Below are positions 13,640 to 25,314 of a stretch of DNA of 64,000 bases, piece by piece. Source of the DNA: Papiliotrema nemorosa (lineage: Eukaryota > Basidiomycota > Tremellomycetes > Tremellales > Rhynchogastremaceae); the NCBI GenBank assembly GCA_032158125.1, contig JASKOT010000011.1:310001-374000 (forward strand), given 5' to 3'. Numbering within the stretch: the stretch's first letter is position 1; every line of letters begins with the position of its first letter. Both the position numbers and the translations under genes were made by a program. The notes under the pieces are model-generated. The model was not told where the DNA came from. It searched no databases and saw only the letters and a list, made by a program, of their open reading frames with translations.

Positions 13640-15017
13640 ATGTCAAGAGCAACATTCCCAGCAGAGGCAAGGATGCCGAGCGTACCTCATTTCCGACTGA
13701 ACAAGGGGAAATACACCTCGTCAATGCAGATTGGTCCTTGGAACATCCAAACGACCAAAAGACCCATTTTGAACGGGAAAGAGATAGAAGCGTATGTCGC
13801 CAGCCTAAGCTCCTCTCCCCCGTATCCCTCTCTCCGCTTGCAAGAGCATGATATTACGATACCAAGAGGTCATGCTGAAGACATAGCGCGGAGAAGAGCT
13901 TAGGATTACCTTTACCCGAAATGACGTTCGGCAACAATTCTCTGGTATTGACCTATGACCCCTCATCGCCCTCCTCCTCCCCTGCCCCTTCCCATTCGTC
14001 AAGCACATCAGACGGAGAAAAGACTGTTGGAATGCGATTTGATACCCTCGAAGCTTTATCTGCAGTAGCAACTGGAGAAGGATGGGAAGAGAGGGTTGGA
14101 GGAGGTGTCAAGGTTTCCATGGCGGATCAATGGGGGAAGAACAGGTATGTCCCTTTACACAGAGCCTGGTACTCACCATCAGATCTACACCTTCGGTTTT
14201 ATTGAGCGATACACCATTACCGTCCAAACCTGTCAAACCGCATGATTGGACCTATTCTACATGTTACGCAGGCTCTACAGCCGGACCATCTGTGAGTGGG
14301 CGGACATGCCTTTAACCCTTTCCCGTCTCCACTGGCGACCATGTTATCAGAGTACATCGTGACTGACAGTGTAGACATTCAGAGCATCGGAGAAACATGA
14401 GATTCCGATGAAACTGCTAGCTAGGCAAGATCCAGTATTGGATCAGATCCTTTTTTATGACGATGTGTCGTTATTCGAAGATGAGCTACATGACAATGGG
14501 GAGAGTATCCTCAACGCCAGAATCGTACGTCTCACCCTTTCCTGCATTTATCCAATATCTCGACTATTTAGTAGCTGATCATCCAGCGTGTGATGCCTCA
14601 TTCTTTCTTCATCCTCTTACGTCTATTCCTACGAGTCGATAATGTCTTGTTCAGGATACACGACGTGAGGATATACCATGCGTTTGGAAGTGGAGAAGTC
14701 ATACGTGAAGTCACAGGGATGGAGGCAGATTACGAAGCCATCAAAGCGGTTCGTCCCTTCTCCTCGCACGGCCTTGTTAGACTGACGTGCAGCGCCTGGA
14801 AAAACCATCAGACTTGTCTCCATTGACGAATCCAAACTTTGTCTACTCTGTCCTGTCTCAAGATTCGAGCTCGACTCGACCTGCTCTGACCCGACAATCT
14901 AGCTCGAGTTCGCAGAGGGGCAAACCGTGGCCTGGTCTGGGGAGGAGGGTAGAGGTCTTGTCGCTGAGTGGGTCGATAGACGGCGCGACCGACGGTATGG
15001 CCAAGGTGGCGTTGTGA
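13640..15017 (+). CDS. TIP41: TIP41-like PP2A-pathway regulator
   Basis: TIP41/TIPRL binds PP2A-type catalytic subunits and counteracts Tap42 in TOR signalling. Exons 13640-13791, 13899-14144, 14207-14291, 14375-14524, 14587-14748 and 14793-15017 give 339 residues. Family motifs in order: IGPWNIQTTKRPILNGKEIEA, LPEMTFGNNSLVL, VKPHDWTYSTCYAG, DQILFYDDVSLFEDELHDNG, RIRVMPHSFFILLRLFLRVD and RIYHAFGSGEVIREVTG. The C-terminal ~80 residues are Ser/Arg rich and less conserved. Introns range from 44 to 107 bases, one with the donor GTTCGT. The 3' end lies only 60 bases from the convergent homocysteine methyltransferase gene, so their transcripts probably overlap. Confidence 0.95.
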
Positions 15018-15077
15018 GCTCAGGAGACAGTTTAACAGTCGATACATACATGTGGCTCATAATGTATGGCCAGCATT

Positions 15078-16233
15078 CTATGATATGTCCAGGGACTGGC
15101 GCAAGGCCCTGATCTCGTCAAAGCCGGCTTTGCAACATCCCCCTACTATCACTCCTGCCCATACCTTCGCCCCGTGTTGCTCTTTAGAATCGACACTTCT
15201 TGCTACAGCAGCCACCTGGTTACCCCACGATGTAGCGTCTATCCCTCCAGATGACCACGTCCTAGTGTTGACATCGTAAACGCTCCCTCCGTCGGGATAC
15301 AGCACGAATGCCGTCTCGTTTCTCGCGATCTTTCCATCTTGGCGTAATCTTAGAAGAGTCGAGGTGAAATCCTCGGCTAGACTGGCGATATATGTCGGAT
15401 TCGTACAATTCACTCCGATAGCATTTGCAGGTGGTAATTCTCCTCCTAGCGCAGCTTCCAGTACATCCTCTACACTTGCATTTTTGCCTCCGGGGTACGT
15501 TTGCGGGTGTCGTCCTTCGGGATAAGCTGAAGATATCCAAAACTTTTTCCCTCGTCCCGACTCTACGAGATGTTGCATAGCTCGTCGAATGGCCGCGTAC
15601 TCATACAAGACAGGTATAGTCTCGAAAGCGATCCATTCTACCTGGGACCATACTTTCCCATCATCTGAAAAAGCGAGTAGACGGTCCAGGTGAAACTTCT
15701 CCAGAGCGTCTATAGCGTCCTTCAGGACTTCAGGGTCGGAGATGCGATTTGAAGGGGTAGACGTTGGTGGTGGACCATAAGGCGGTGGATACACCCCTGC
15801 ATATTCCTGTCCCGGTGAGAGAGTCGCGCCGAAAGGGCCTATTGATAATGCTACATGGCCGTGAGAAGTCGACGCGAGTGGAATGGCAGATTGCATGACG
15901 CCCTTGGCGGTGGATTCGTCGATTGATAAGTGGGAACATAGAGACGGCAGGGTGAGTTGGTATCTGCTATGAGCATAGGTTGCAGTGATCAAGAAAGAGA
16001 CAGACGTCGCTGTTTGTATAATGTCTGCACCGGAAGCTGTGAATTGTTGATGCACATTGCGGATGGTGTCGGGCGACGATTGGAGCAAGTCGCAGCCCCA
16101 TAGAGGGGTAGACACATTTGCGCCAAGAGCCTCCAACGTCGTACCCTGCGAGCTGTCAGCTACACGCCACGCACGAAGAGGGAGAACAGACCATTCCTCC
16201 ATCGAGAACTTGTATCCTCTTGGTACTGCTCAT
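15078..16233 (-). CDS. Homocysteine S-methyltransferase
   Basis: Transfers a methyl group from S-methylmethionine or S-adenosylmethionine to homocysteine to make methionine (yeast Mht1/Sam4 family). Exons (minus) 16233-16192, 16145-16006 and 15963-15078 give 355 residues. The N-terminus reads MSSTKRIQVLDGGMGTTLEA, the classic DGG..T.L entry of the homocysteine-binding barrel. The zinc-ligand motifs are present: Cys in AIGVNCTNP and the Cys pair in VGGCCKAGF near the C-terminus. Intron 15964-16005 (42 bases) is in frame and lacks a stop, so retention would add 14 residues inside QTA-TYQLT. I cannot tell Mht1 from Sam4 type by reading. Convergent with TIP41. Confidence 0.93.
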
Positions 16234-16410
16234 GGTGCTGTCGGGTGCGAGATGAAGGTGAAGACGAGAAAGTAGAGATCTGATTTTTTGGGATGCTCTC
16301 GCACGACATTTCGCTCGAGTGGACATCCAAAGTGGAGGTAGATCCATCATTCACTCAGCCTTACCTCACACGACCCGAGCATCAACCACTGCATCACGGG
16401 TAGAGGCAAG

Positions 16411-17536
16411 ATGTCGATGTTGGATATAGGCGCTAGATGTGCCTCTTGTACGCTAGTCGACTTCTTGCCGACCAGATGTCCACATTGCAACCAGACATTC
16501 TGTCAACCTCACCTCGTTTCACACCCTTGTCCCTCCGATTCCGGTCCATCTACGTTGACTCCACGGCGTGCTTCCACTTGCGATGAGAAGGCAATATGTG
16601 AGGCGAAGAGCTGCTCTTCTCCTAGTATGGAGGCTATAGCGGGATATACGACCTTTGCGAGTGATATAGCTGGGCAGATCAGGTGCCCTGGATGTAACGG
16701 GTCTTTCTGTACAGAGTATGTCAAGTCTGCTTCATTCGCCGTCTCCCCGCCTGCCTGCCTCGGATAAGTGCTCATAAAAGACACCGTCATCAAGATCAAC
16801 ATGCTTGCCCAGCTGCAAGAAGCTACAATGAAAGAGGAGATGCCGCCTTGGAGAGAAAGGAAAAGGCCAAGGCGCTCTTGTCCCAGCATTTTCCAGGGAG
16901 AGTGGTGAAAGATATACAGAAGCCTATCGCGCATACTAGAGATATTCAGCGTTTGAGGCCCTCATCACCTGAACGCCTGCCTCCAAGTGTTCAAGCTCAA
17001 GAGGGAAGTGTTGTGGAAGCCAGCATGGCAAGACAGGCCGAAACGAAGGGAGCAAAGACGAAAGAGGATAAGTTGTGGGATATACACCTCAGGAAGATCA
17101 AGATGAGCGCCAAGCCGCTAGATCCGAAGCAAAAAGCAGATCAGGATAGGCGTTTCTTTGAGCTCAAAAGTGGTGTAACGGGAAAGGACGAGGTGGATGG
17201 CTGGATGAAGAGTGGGAAGATGCCTGGGACACTGGAGAAGCTCTGGGTCCATCAGGTGAGTCTTTGGAAAGACGAGTATTGAGAATAGACCACACCAATC
17301 GGAAAGATGCTCGACCTGATCCTAGAACGAGCAAAAATCGCTCGACCGAAAGACGACGACCCATCACAGGTAGGTCCATGAGGGACTTGATCGACTGATC
17401 GCAGGCATTCTCTCTTTCCGCGCTGGTTGCTGCGCCAAATCGATCGCGAGAGATGATACCGCTCGACCTCTTTCAGCCTGCATCTACCGTTCCAGAAGGG
17501 TCCGCCATCATTCTATCACGAGGGCCTCTCAGGTAA
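16411..17536 (+). CDS. CUZ1: AN1-type zinc-finger protein, Cuz1/ZFAND1 family
   Basis: Cuz1/ZFAND1 proteins link Cdc48/p97 and the proteasome and help clear damaged proteins and stress granules under metalloid stress. Exons 16411-16715, 16781-17255, 17307-17369 and 17405-17536 give 324 residues. Two AN1 fingers are visible: the first has CASCTLVDFLPTRCPHCNQTFC and PHLVSHPC. The second has CPGCNGSFCTEHRHQDQHAC, whose His/Cys ligands are restored only by splicing out 16716-16780. A charged linker follows, then a ubiquitin-like C-terminal half (KLWVHQ-MLDLILERAKI ... SAIILSRGPL). Family assignment is firm at the domain level; orthology to yeast Cuz1 is inference from architecture. Confidence 0.85.
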
Positions 17537-17716
17537 CCGTAAGCGCTGTATCATTCAGTTAGTTTCGCGGCGAGGTTTCCGCATCAAGTTGTAGTTTGCC
17601 CTATCGAGGGTTATTGCATGTATACAAGCTAGACTGCTAGCGGATGGTAGTGGCGGAGTCGGGTCGATGCAGTAGGGCAGATAGGGGAGGTCCTGATGAG
17701 GAAGTTGACTTTCAGA

Positions 17717-18020
17717 TCATTTCAGTTTTCCTCCTTCGACGAATAGAACATGTCGACCAGCTATATGGTCAGCACGATCCTTAGCAGTTGTATAGCATTA
17801 TGAGCTGGGGAAAGATGAGAAAACCGCGACTCACCTCTTGGGTCATACTTGATACAGCTCAACTTTTCTGCCGACCGTAACCTTTTGGTAGTGAAGAAAA
17901 ACCCAGTCAAAGCGGTAGACATGAGCTTGACGATGATACGTCTGTAACATCAACATCGCTCTCCTGGGTGTCATCGGGCTATGCTTACCGCTCTTTACCC
18001 CCTCCTGGGCCTTTTCCCAT
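17717..18020 (-). CDS. MRPL39: Mitochondrial large-subunit ribosomal protein bL33m
   Basis: A 60-residue protein found only after splicing: exons (minus) 18020-17989, 17941-17835 and 17760-17717, introns 47 and 74 bases. The core reads IIVKLMSTALTGFFFTTK then AEKLSCIKYDP and RHVLFVEGGKLK, the bL33 signature (V-L-x-S-T-A-x-T-G-x-F-x-T, then KYDP and HVLF-E). Start at MGKGPGGGKER gives a short basic N-terminus. It lies tail-to-tail with CUZ1 (180 bases apart) and shares a roughly 600-base divergent promoter with histone H3. The symbol follows the yeast bL33m name. Confidence 0.9.
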
Positions 18021-18628
18021 GCTGAATATTGACGATACTCGATACTCGATATTGGTTGATTGAGAAGAGCGAAAGTCAGTGAAGAGTGAGGGTCGGGCGG
18101 TGAGGTCCGCCGCGTTTCACCTTTCTTCTTCTCCCCGTATAACCTGCTTTGTCCATAACTCTTTCCATGCATAGTATCAAGCTCATTGAAGTCAACCATG
18201 CGCCAGATATATACTACAGCTTTCGACTGATGCCAAAAAGTCCACTGATCAGCCCAGAAAAAGGTGCGCTGTGCCTTTCCTTACCCTTCTTCGATCCCCC
18301 CTCTCTACCTACCTATACCTCGAAACGCCCTTCCACCTCGATTTGCCACCCAACGCGCGTCCCAATCCGTCTCAAACAAGACCCCCACAAAGAACGCCAC
18401 ACGATAACGCCGTCCATTTCTCCGTCATCCATGCTGTTGTGCGCCCTGGATCGTCGTCGTCAGACAGAGTGGCGAGGTGGCCAATTGCTCGAATATACAC
18501 CACAGTCCCAAGAACAATCGCAACACCCCCTCCCCGCCCTCCCACCGTTGACGATTTCTCACCGTTCAACCTTTACTCTGCTCTATCAACAAATACACTC
18601 AAGTCCAACTTCGTGCACATAAATCACA
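18021..18628. promoter_or_regulatory. Divergent promoter of bL33m and histone H3
   Basis: 607 bases between two divergent starts; C-rich on the plus strand from about 18270 onward. No coding signal is convincing in either strand. I did not find a clear histone-specific element. Confidence 0.4.
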
Positions 18629-19681
18629 ATGGGTGAGTCGTCTTTCGTACTCCTATGCATGGACACTAGCTGATACTGTTCTTTTTGCTTTGTCGACGAT
18701 TCCTATGCATAGCTCGAACCAAGGTTAGTCGATCATGCCAGGGTTGATTGAAGAAGGGCGACGAGGAATAGGGGATAAACAAATACACCTCCCACCTCGG
18801 CGCCTTCCGGACGCATCTCTGTTCAGCACCTCACATCCTGACTTCTTCTCTCCCAATCTCTACCGCGTGCATGGTGCATGGGGAGAAAGCATACGAAAGT
18901 GTGCATGGGAGATGTAGGGAGGAAGTAGAATGGACAAAGCTCAATCCTGCGGGGTACTGAGACATCCCTCCACCACTCCCCCTCACCCATCTTCAGCCTA
19001 GCCCCATTGCAATCTCATCACACACACAGCTGCATCCGTCGCACCCCTTAACCCCTCGTGCAACCGATCCAGCCATGCGCATGTACTAACTCATCACAGC
19101 AAACCGCCCGAAAGTCTACCGGTGGCAAAGCGCCCCGAAAGCAACGTATGTGGCACCTACCCCTCTTATACAACCCGTCGCTGACCTAGTCCTCTTCCTG
19201 TATCTCGACACACCTCACACACCTTGTCATCCTTTCACACCACCTCGCTCACCCTTTCATCCCCTTTCACCATGCAGTCGCTACCAAGGCTGCGCGAAAG
19301 CAAACCTACGGTGCCGGTGGCAACACCGTCTCCGGTGGTGTCAAGAAGCCTCATCGATACAGACCCGGTACCGTCGCCCTCCGAGAGATCCGACGATACC
19401 AGAAGTCCACCGAGCTCCTGATCCGAAAGCTCCCCTTCCAGCGATTGGTCCGAGAGATCGCCCAAGACTTCAAGGTTAGTTCTTGTCGCCACCCATCCTC
19501 CCCTTCCACCTTCAACACCATTACACACCTCTGGCAACACCTCGTACTGACTCCTAGACTGATTTGAGATTTCAATCCAGTGCAATTGGTGCCCTTCAAG
19601 AGGCAAGTGAAGCATATCTCGTCTCGCTTTTCGAAGACAGTGAGCTCAAAATCGAGTTCTGGACGCAAAATTGACATATAG

Positions 19682-19715
<34 letters not shown>

Positions 19716-19770
19716 CATCCAGCCCAAGGATCTGCAGCTCGCTCGACGACTCCGAGGAGAGCGATCTTAG
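18629..19770 (+). CDS. Histone H3 with an expanded N-terminal tail
   Basis: Core histone. Exons 18629-18632 (4 bases), 18713-18723 (11 bases), 19100-19145, 19278-19474, 19558-19639 and 19682-19770 give 142 codons with Met, against 136 in canonical H3. The tail is standard through K27 ([27 protein letters not shown]). Then [20 protein letters not shown] replaces the usual [14 protein letters not shown], a net gain of six residues between K27 and GGVKK. The globular fold is normal: [68 protein letters not shown] and RRLRGERS. Intron 2 is 376 bases with a TACTAAC branch point. Frames are in phase across all junctions, so the insertion is not a splice artefact I can remove. Confidence 0.95.
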
Positions 19771-20153
19771 GTTGGTCGTGAGGCATGTCGAGTGAAATCG
19801 ACTAGACCTTTTCGGCGAGACCTATGGGGATGATCGGTATTATCGATCGTTCCGACTATGCGACTATGTTTCCATGTACTCGACTCGGCTTTCTCACCCT
19901 CGTCAGAGACCTTTGACTTCGTTTTTCGCTCAACTACACTATTTCCCCTCCGATCGTCCCTCCTCGTCAGCGCGCTCGATTGAACTTCGGTCAAGTTGGG
20001 TGCACAGGTTGGGAAGCTATCTGGCGGTCCAGTAGACTAGGTTCAAGACATAGCTCTTCGATCGTCATGATATGCATGTTCGTGTCACGTTCGTCATGGT
20101 ACTTTTTGGTACTTTTTGATACTGTACAAATGATGATTGTCCATTATTACGCC
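19771..20153. other. Intergenic between convergent H3 and an unknown gene
   Basis: 383 bases holding two 3' ends. No gene seen; short ORFs only. Confidence 0.6.
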
Positions 20154-20864
20154 TTATTCAGAGTCGCCTTTGGCAGCCTGTTCCTCCTGTATGGCTACAA
20201 ACGTCTCGTGCAGATCCTTCAGTATCTTGCTCTCAATCCGACTCGCATACAAACCCAGCTCCACCTCCTCCCCTTTGTTACTGACTCCACTTGAAGAATG
20301 CGCACCTGAGCCTAGACTATCGTTCATACCCGGTACCAATGGGTTTGCAGAGGGGAGGGTAGAAGCGAAAGGGGTAGGAATGGACGTCGGAGGAGGGGGT
20401 ACGAGGGCCGTAGGGGAAGTTTTCGTCTTGCGCAGATACAGCGCAGCGTTCCGAAGCACTTCTTGGATTTCCTATCCATCAACAACAAATCCAAATCATC
20501 CACGAATAATGGCGAAGAAAGAATAAGTATGGCCGAGGGATGGGACGGTGTAGAGAGAGAGACTTACATCGAGAATCTCCATATAATCACTTATCGCCCT
20601 CGCAGCCAATTCATCCCCTCCTACTTCCCTCGACCTCTCATCGTCCAGCCCAGAAGAGAGGGGATGAGGAGCCATTAGACCCGCAGAGGGCGTTGAGCCC
20701 AATCGAGCGAGAATCGGTTTCAGGCAGAGCAAGAGGTGAGGTAAGGCATGTTCGACCGCTGTTAATTTGGTGAATAGTTCTTGGGGATCAAGGGACTCTA
20801 ATCGGAGAGAGGGGATAATAGGGTGTGAAGGAGTCTCGTCGGCGTCTTGCGCGGGGGAAGACAT
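20154..20864 (-). CDS. Unknown small helical protein
   Basis: Exons (minus) 20864-20568 and 20471-20154, joined by a 96-base intron (GTAAGT...GATAG), give 204 residues. The N-terminal part contains a predicted helix (DPQELFTKLTAVEHALPHLL) and a second one spans the splice junction (YMEILD-EIQEVLRNAALYL). A Pro/Ser/Thr-rich linker follows, and a final helix (ELGLYASRIESKILKDLHET) precedes the stop. The pattern of short helices around a disordered loop resembles small subunits of Mediator, kinetochore or tethering complexes, but I recognise no family. Confidence 0.65.
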
Positions 20865-21089
20865 GGTGATGAAGAGTCAGGCGGGATAGGTTGCGAGGTG
20901 GAAGATCAACCTGAACATCTCAAAGGGTGGAGGTGGTGATCCACCTTGATTCTTGATCCACTGATCCTGCCAGAGCCAAATTCCTCATTGGGGATCCGCA
21001 AGACTGCATGGTCAGACCACCAACGCGCACTGTGCAGCTAGCGAAGATGGTGATATACATATGCATGGTTGTTCAATACATGTTTCAAG

Positions 21090-24000
21090 CTACACCTTTG
21101 TACTCCTGCCCAAACCCATACCCATCCTGACCAATGTCTCTATACTGGCCCTTCCATTCTGCACCAAATCATCGTCCCACTGCAAAGCACCCTTCTCAAA
21201 CAAGCACACAATGGTCGAGCCACCTGAGCCGTCAGTGCGGTTCAAAGAGTTCAGACTCACCAAAAGCAAAATAACCCAATTCGTCGGCTCTCTCGACTTG
21301 TTGTCCCTCGACCACTGTAGTCAAGATACTTCCCACCACTATTAATCAGCTCCGAATCCCCAGTAGCTCATTTAAAGCGTCTGTGCAACAAGGTCTGATC
21401 AAGGAAGACTCACTCATAGCGCCAACCCAGACAGTCATCACCAATCCAAATTCCTCACTCTGAATAGGCACAATCTTCCTGACATTCTCGCCGTACACGT
21501 CCAAGCTGGTCCGAATAGCTTGAGGATTGACCGTGTAATACTCTCCATCGATCAAGGTCATTTTGCCGACCGTGCCCTTGACGGGCGAATGGAATCGATG
21601 ATAATCTTGCGGTGCGAGCCTGACATTAGCGCCTCTGCATTCAAATTGGGAGAGGTGTAGCAATATACCGGAAGATGCCCAGAGCTCCACCTTCAAACCT
21701 TTCGGCGACATCTTTATAATTTGGCCCGAGCAATCTTCCCACCGTAAACTCCCTCCCCTTGATCCAGATATTCGTAGCCTCATTGACAGTCTCAAACGCC
21801 ATCATTCTACAATCGGCACAACTGACCAATCGTCCTTCATCTCCTGGCGACTCGACAGGTCGAGCGGACGGTTTGAGCTTACGATAGAAAAACTCGTTGA
21901 ACGTTTTGAACGAGTCGAGGGGGTCGAGAATCTCGTCGATGGGCAATTTGTGGAAAGCGATAAAGGCCGGAATATCCAGTGCTGATGCGGGCGAATCGTA
22001 CTTGATCCCTTGTTTGACGGATAGAGATTTGAGCAGTTTCCGAGCTATCATCAGTAATCATAGCGTCCATCTGGTCTTGCTCACCTCTTGCGCCCTCCAT
22101 ACGACCTTTTGCGCCTTTGTACAGTACCCTAATACCCAACCTGACATACACTGCCATCTTTTCTTCCTGCAATTGACCTGTGATTCTATCCTGGACCAAG
22201 ATATTAGCCGAGTTGGCTCCCAGTGAATAAGCCCCCACAGCGACTTTATTGATGAGCTTTGTGAAAAACTTTCTCTGAGCTTGACTCGAGGTAACATAAT
22301 TCGATGTGACAATCTTGTCTATCCTGTTCCAATCGCTCGATGCGCAGATGGCAAGATGCGTAACGATATCTTGTTCTGACCTCTTACCCAGTCGAGATCG
22401 GTGACACAATGGGCAAGTACGGATGTTGATGACTCGTTCACGATCATCGTTCGGCTCGTCGATCTCCATATCCGAGGTGGCCGAAGCGGGCGTCAACATG
22501 CCCGACTCCTCGACTGGCGCACCCACAGGCTCATCGTAGACCGTAGCGGAACGTTCCACCTTGACAGAGGGGACATTTTCACTCGAAAGGAATCTTTGGT
22601 TGCCCGGTTGAACGTCGGGTTGAGGTTGTCGAGGCTGGGACTTGATAATCTGCTCCGCGAGCTCTTGCGCATCGACAGGAGAAGAGATGTTGCCCTGAGG
22701 ACCAGCCATGGAGAGCCCTTGAGCGGCGGGTTGGGGCTGTATGTTCGGAGTGACACTGCCCGTGGCGATGCCATCGCCCTTTGGTGACACTTTGGCCTTT
22801 TGCGAACGGTCCTTGGTAACTTCTCCCTCGAGACACTTGACAACTTCTTCAAAGGTCAACTCGTCCTTGTCGGCGTCTTTGTCAAAGTTGGAAAAGTAGC
22901 CCTCGATGGTCTGTTTGGTCAAAGTAGAGCCAAGAGAGTCCAGCATTGTCGTGAGTTCGGTGTATGACATGGTGTTAGTGTCGTCCGCGTCGTACTGTTG
23001 CATGTACTGTCGCCAGAACCGCTGCCGCAAAGCATCGTAGGGCTCATACTTGGCTCGAATGGTGAGTTTCGGCGAATATTTAGACTCCCAAGGTTGGTTC
23101 TTGTCGACTTCCAAGGGGATCTGAAATCAGCTCAATTCAAGTAGTAGCTGTAGCTCTCACGGTAAACTGCTTCATCTCATGTTTACCATCTTCACCCTCG
23201 GCATAGAGCCCAGTCTCAGGGTCAGATTTCGGTGCATCGGCCAGCAGCTCGCTCAACGGCAGTGTGCAGTTTCCGACCAGATCATTGCCCGATACCTTGT
23301 CCCAGTCCAGTACCGTAAATTGCGTAGTAAAAGCAGCCTCGTGTCGACGCACATGGAAGAGAAGTTTTTCGTCCCACGTTGGGTTGAGCGAATGTCGAAT
23401 GACCCGGGTCCGGAATACCTTTTTCCCAAACGAGACGACGACAAAGGGGTCCATGTCGAACGTGACCCGAAGTGCTGCCATCAGCCTCTGACAAGTATAG
23501 CCATAGCCTACTTACAGCTCTTCAGCCGAGGTAAATCCTCTGCTCCCTTGATCTCCATGATGACAATACCCAACACCTCTTTCCCTTGACTCGCATCAAA
23601 GTTGAAATCTTTCGATTTCTTCGAAGACGACTTTGTACTAGTCGTTCTCTCCTTTTTCTTCCTGAACATCTTCCTTCTACCTGTTGCCCCTCCTCCAGGC
23701 GTAACACCTCCAGAAGGAGTATCGTATGCACTTCCGATTGTACTTTCCGATTCTGCATGAACCAAGTGGGGTTTATCAAAGTAGTCTGGCAAACTCGACT
23801 GTCGAGCAGGTTCCTTCTTGTTTGGAGGGACTAATCCGGCAGTCTTGGGGACATTGTCGGAAGGTTTGGGACCTGGTACAGAGACGGTGGTATTGTACAT
23901 GGCGTTGTTGATATGGTCCATTTCATTGGGCGATTCTCGGACATCATCCTCCAAGGCATCTTCAAATTCGTCGTCGGAAGAGGAAGATGACAATCCATCA

Positions 24001-25314
24001 TCTGATAAATCATCATCGTCGGAATCGCCGTCAATCAAGGTGGAATCAGAGTGCTGTCCCACGGTAAGAGGAGCTGTCGCTGCAGAAGTCGAGTGTCTGA
24101 GGAGGGCAAATGGGTTCTTGGCCTGCTTGGACTTTACAGGCTCGTCGTTCGATCGCATTTTGACCGTTCCGATTCCTTCAGTCTGAAAAATTAGCACAGA
24201 TTTGTCATGAGAGCAGTCTTGAACATACAGCTGGAACCCCCAACACCCCTATCAAGCCGTTACCCACCCCAGCTTGATCCACAAAAGCGCCATAGATCCT
24301 CTTGACTTTTTTGAGAGCGTCTTCTTGATCCGCTGCATCTCTGGGAGGGACAAAGCCGATCTGAAAGGAGATTGTACCGCTGACCTCGTTCTTTCGTCTT
24401 GTCGACAATAATCGACGAGTGACAAGCTGCCCTTAGCGAAATGCTAGCACTTCATGCCGCTGTTGGGAATGTGAATCTTGGTGTCGACTTACAGGTAAAT
24501 TGTCGTCCCATAGCTTTACATCTCCTTCGACAAACCAGTCAAGACATGGAATGGCGACTTCACCCATGTACTCCTTCCTCATAAGATCCTGAATATCCGT
24601 CAGCTCCTCTCAGCGAGGTGGCGCTTGGACCCACCTTGTCCCATACGACAGCTTCGATCCCTCTTCCACCTACCACCCCTGCGAGAGAGAGGTACAGCGG
24701 GAAGTCGAATGTGCTCTGGTCCGGCGGGAAGATTGGATTGAGCTCCTTCTTGATCACGGGGGTACTGTGTCTTCCAGAGGGGGGCACTACCAACGTGACA
24801 AACCTTCTCGTCAGCCTTTATTCTCGAGCATGTACGGTGGGCGGGTGACGCACGGATCAGAAACACCATTTCTATCCTTTGCCACGAGTTTCTCCCCCTT
24901 GACGACTCTGACTCTGAGTATCGCAGCTGGATCCTCCCCTTCAAGTGGTTTCCTGGGCATCTTGCCTGCCAAAGCAAGTTGAGCAGCCGTCATCCCTTCG
25001 GCATGGACGTGCCTCTTCCTCCTTCCCATTTTTCCCCTACGCCGGAGTTCCCCTTCGATGTGGTGAGAGGTAGAGTTGATTGTTGGCTCTCCGCCTGGAC
25101 CCATACCCAACCCTGCGGTAGTGCTCGGTCCCGGGGTAGAAACCCTCGAAGGCGTTACAGAGTTGACGAGGGGTTTGAGGGTGTTTGCGGCTAATTTCAG
25201 AGGTTTAGAAGCGAGTCGAGTGAGTTTAGGATGAGAGTTGGAGGAAGTAGAGGTAGTCGTGGAAGGGGTGAGATTGGAAGTGGATTGAGAGGGGGATGTG
25301 GTATGCTCGGGCAT
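21090..25314 (-). CDS. PSD2: Phosphatidylserine decarboxylase, Psd2 type with C2 and EF-hand domains
   Basis: Converts phosphatidylserine to phosphatidylethanolamine in the endomembrane system. Eleven exons (minus): 25314-24854, 24803-24635, 24588-24493, 24426-24229, 24182-23516, 23474-23161, 23120-22085, 22044-21669, 21619-21414, 21338-21261, 21223-21090; 1244 residues. Order: Ser/Pro-rich N-terminus; C2 domain about 135-300; acidic linker; second C2 about 505-640 with [20 protein letters not shown]-hand pair about 660-740 ([26 protein letters not shown]); C2HC finger near 870 ([14 protein letters not shown] ... THLAIC); decarboxylase domain from about 930. His in [11 protein letters not shown] and the self-cleavage motif FGGSTIV (Ser becomes the pyruvoyl group, near residue 1200) are intact, with the motif split by a 37-base intron. 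Ca2+ control through C2 and EF-hands is inference. Confidence 0.96.

Noticed and set aside
16848..17282. Independent gene for the charged middle part of the AN1 protein
   Set aside because: Splicing 16716-16780 restores the second AN1 finger ligands and runs directly into this frame.
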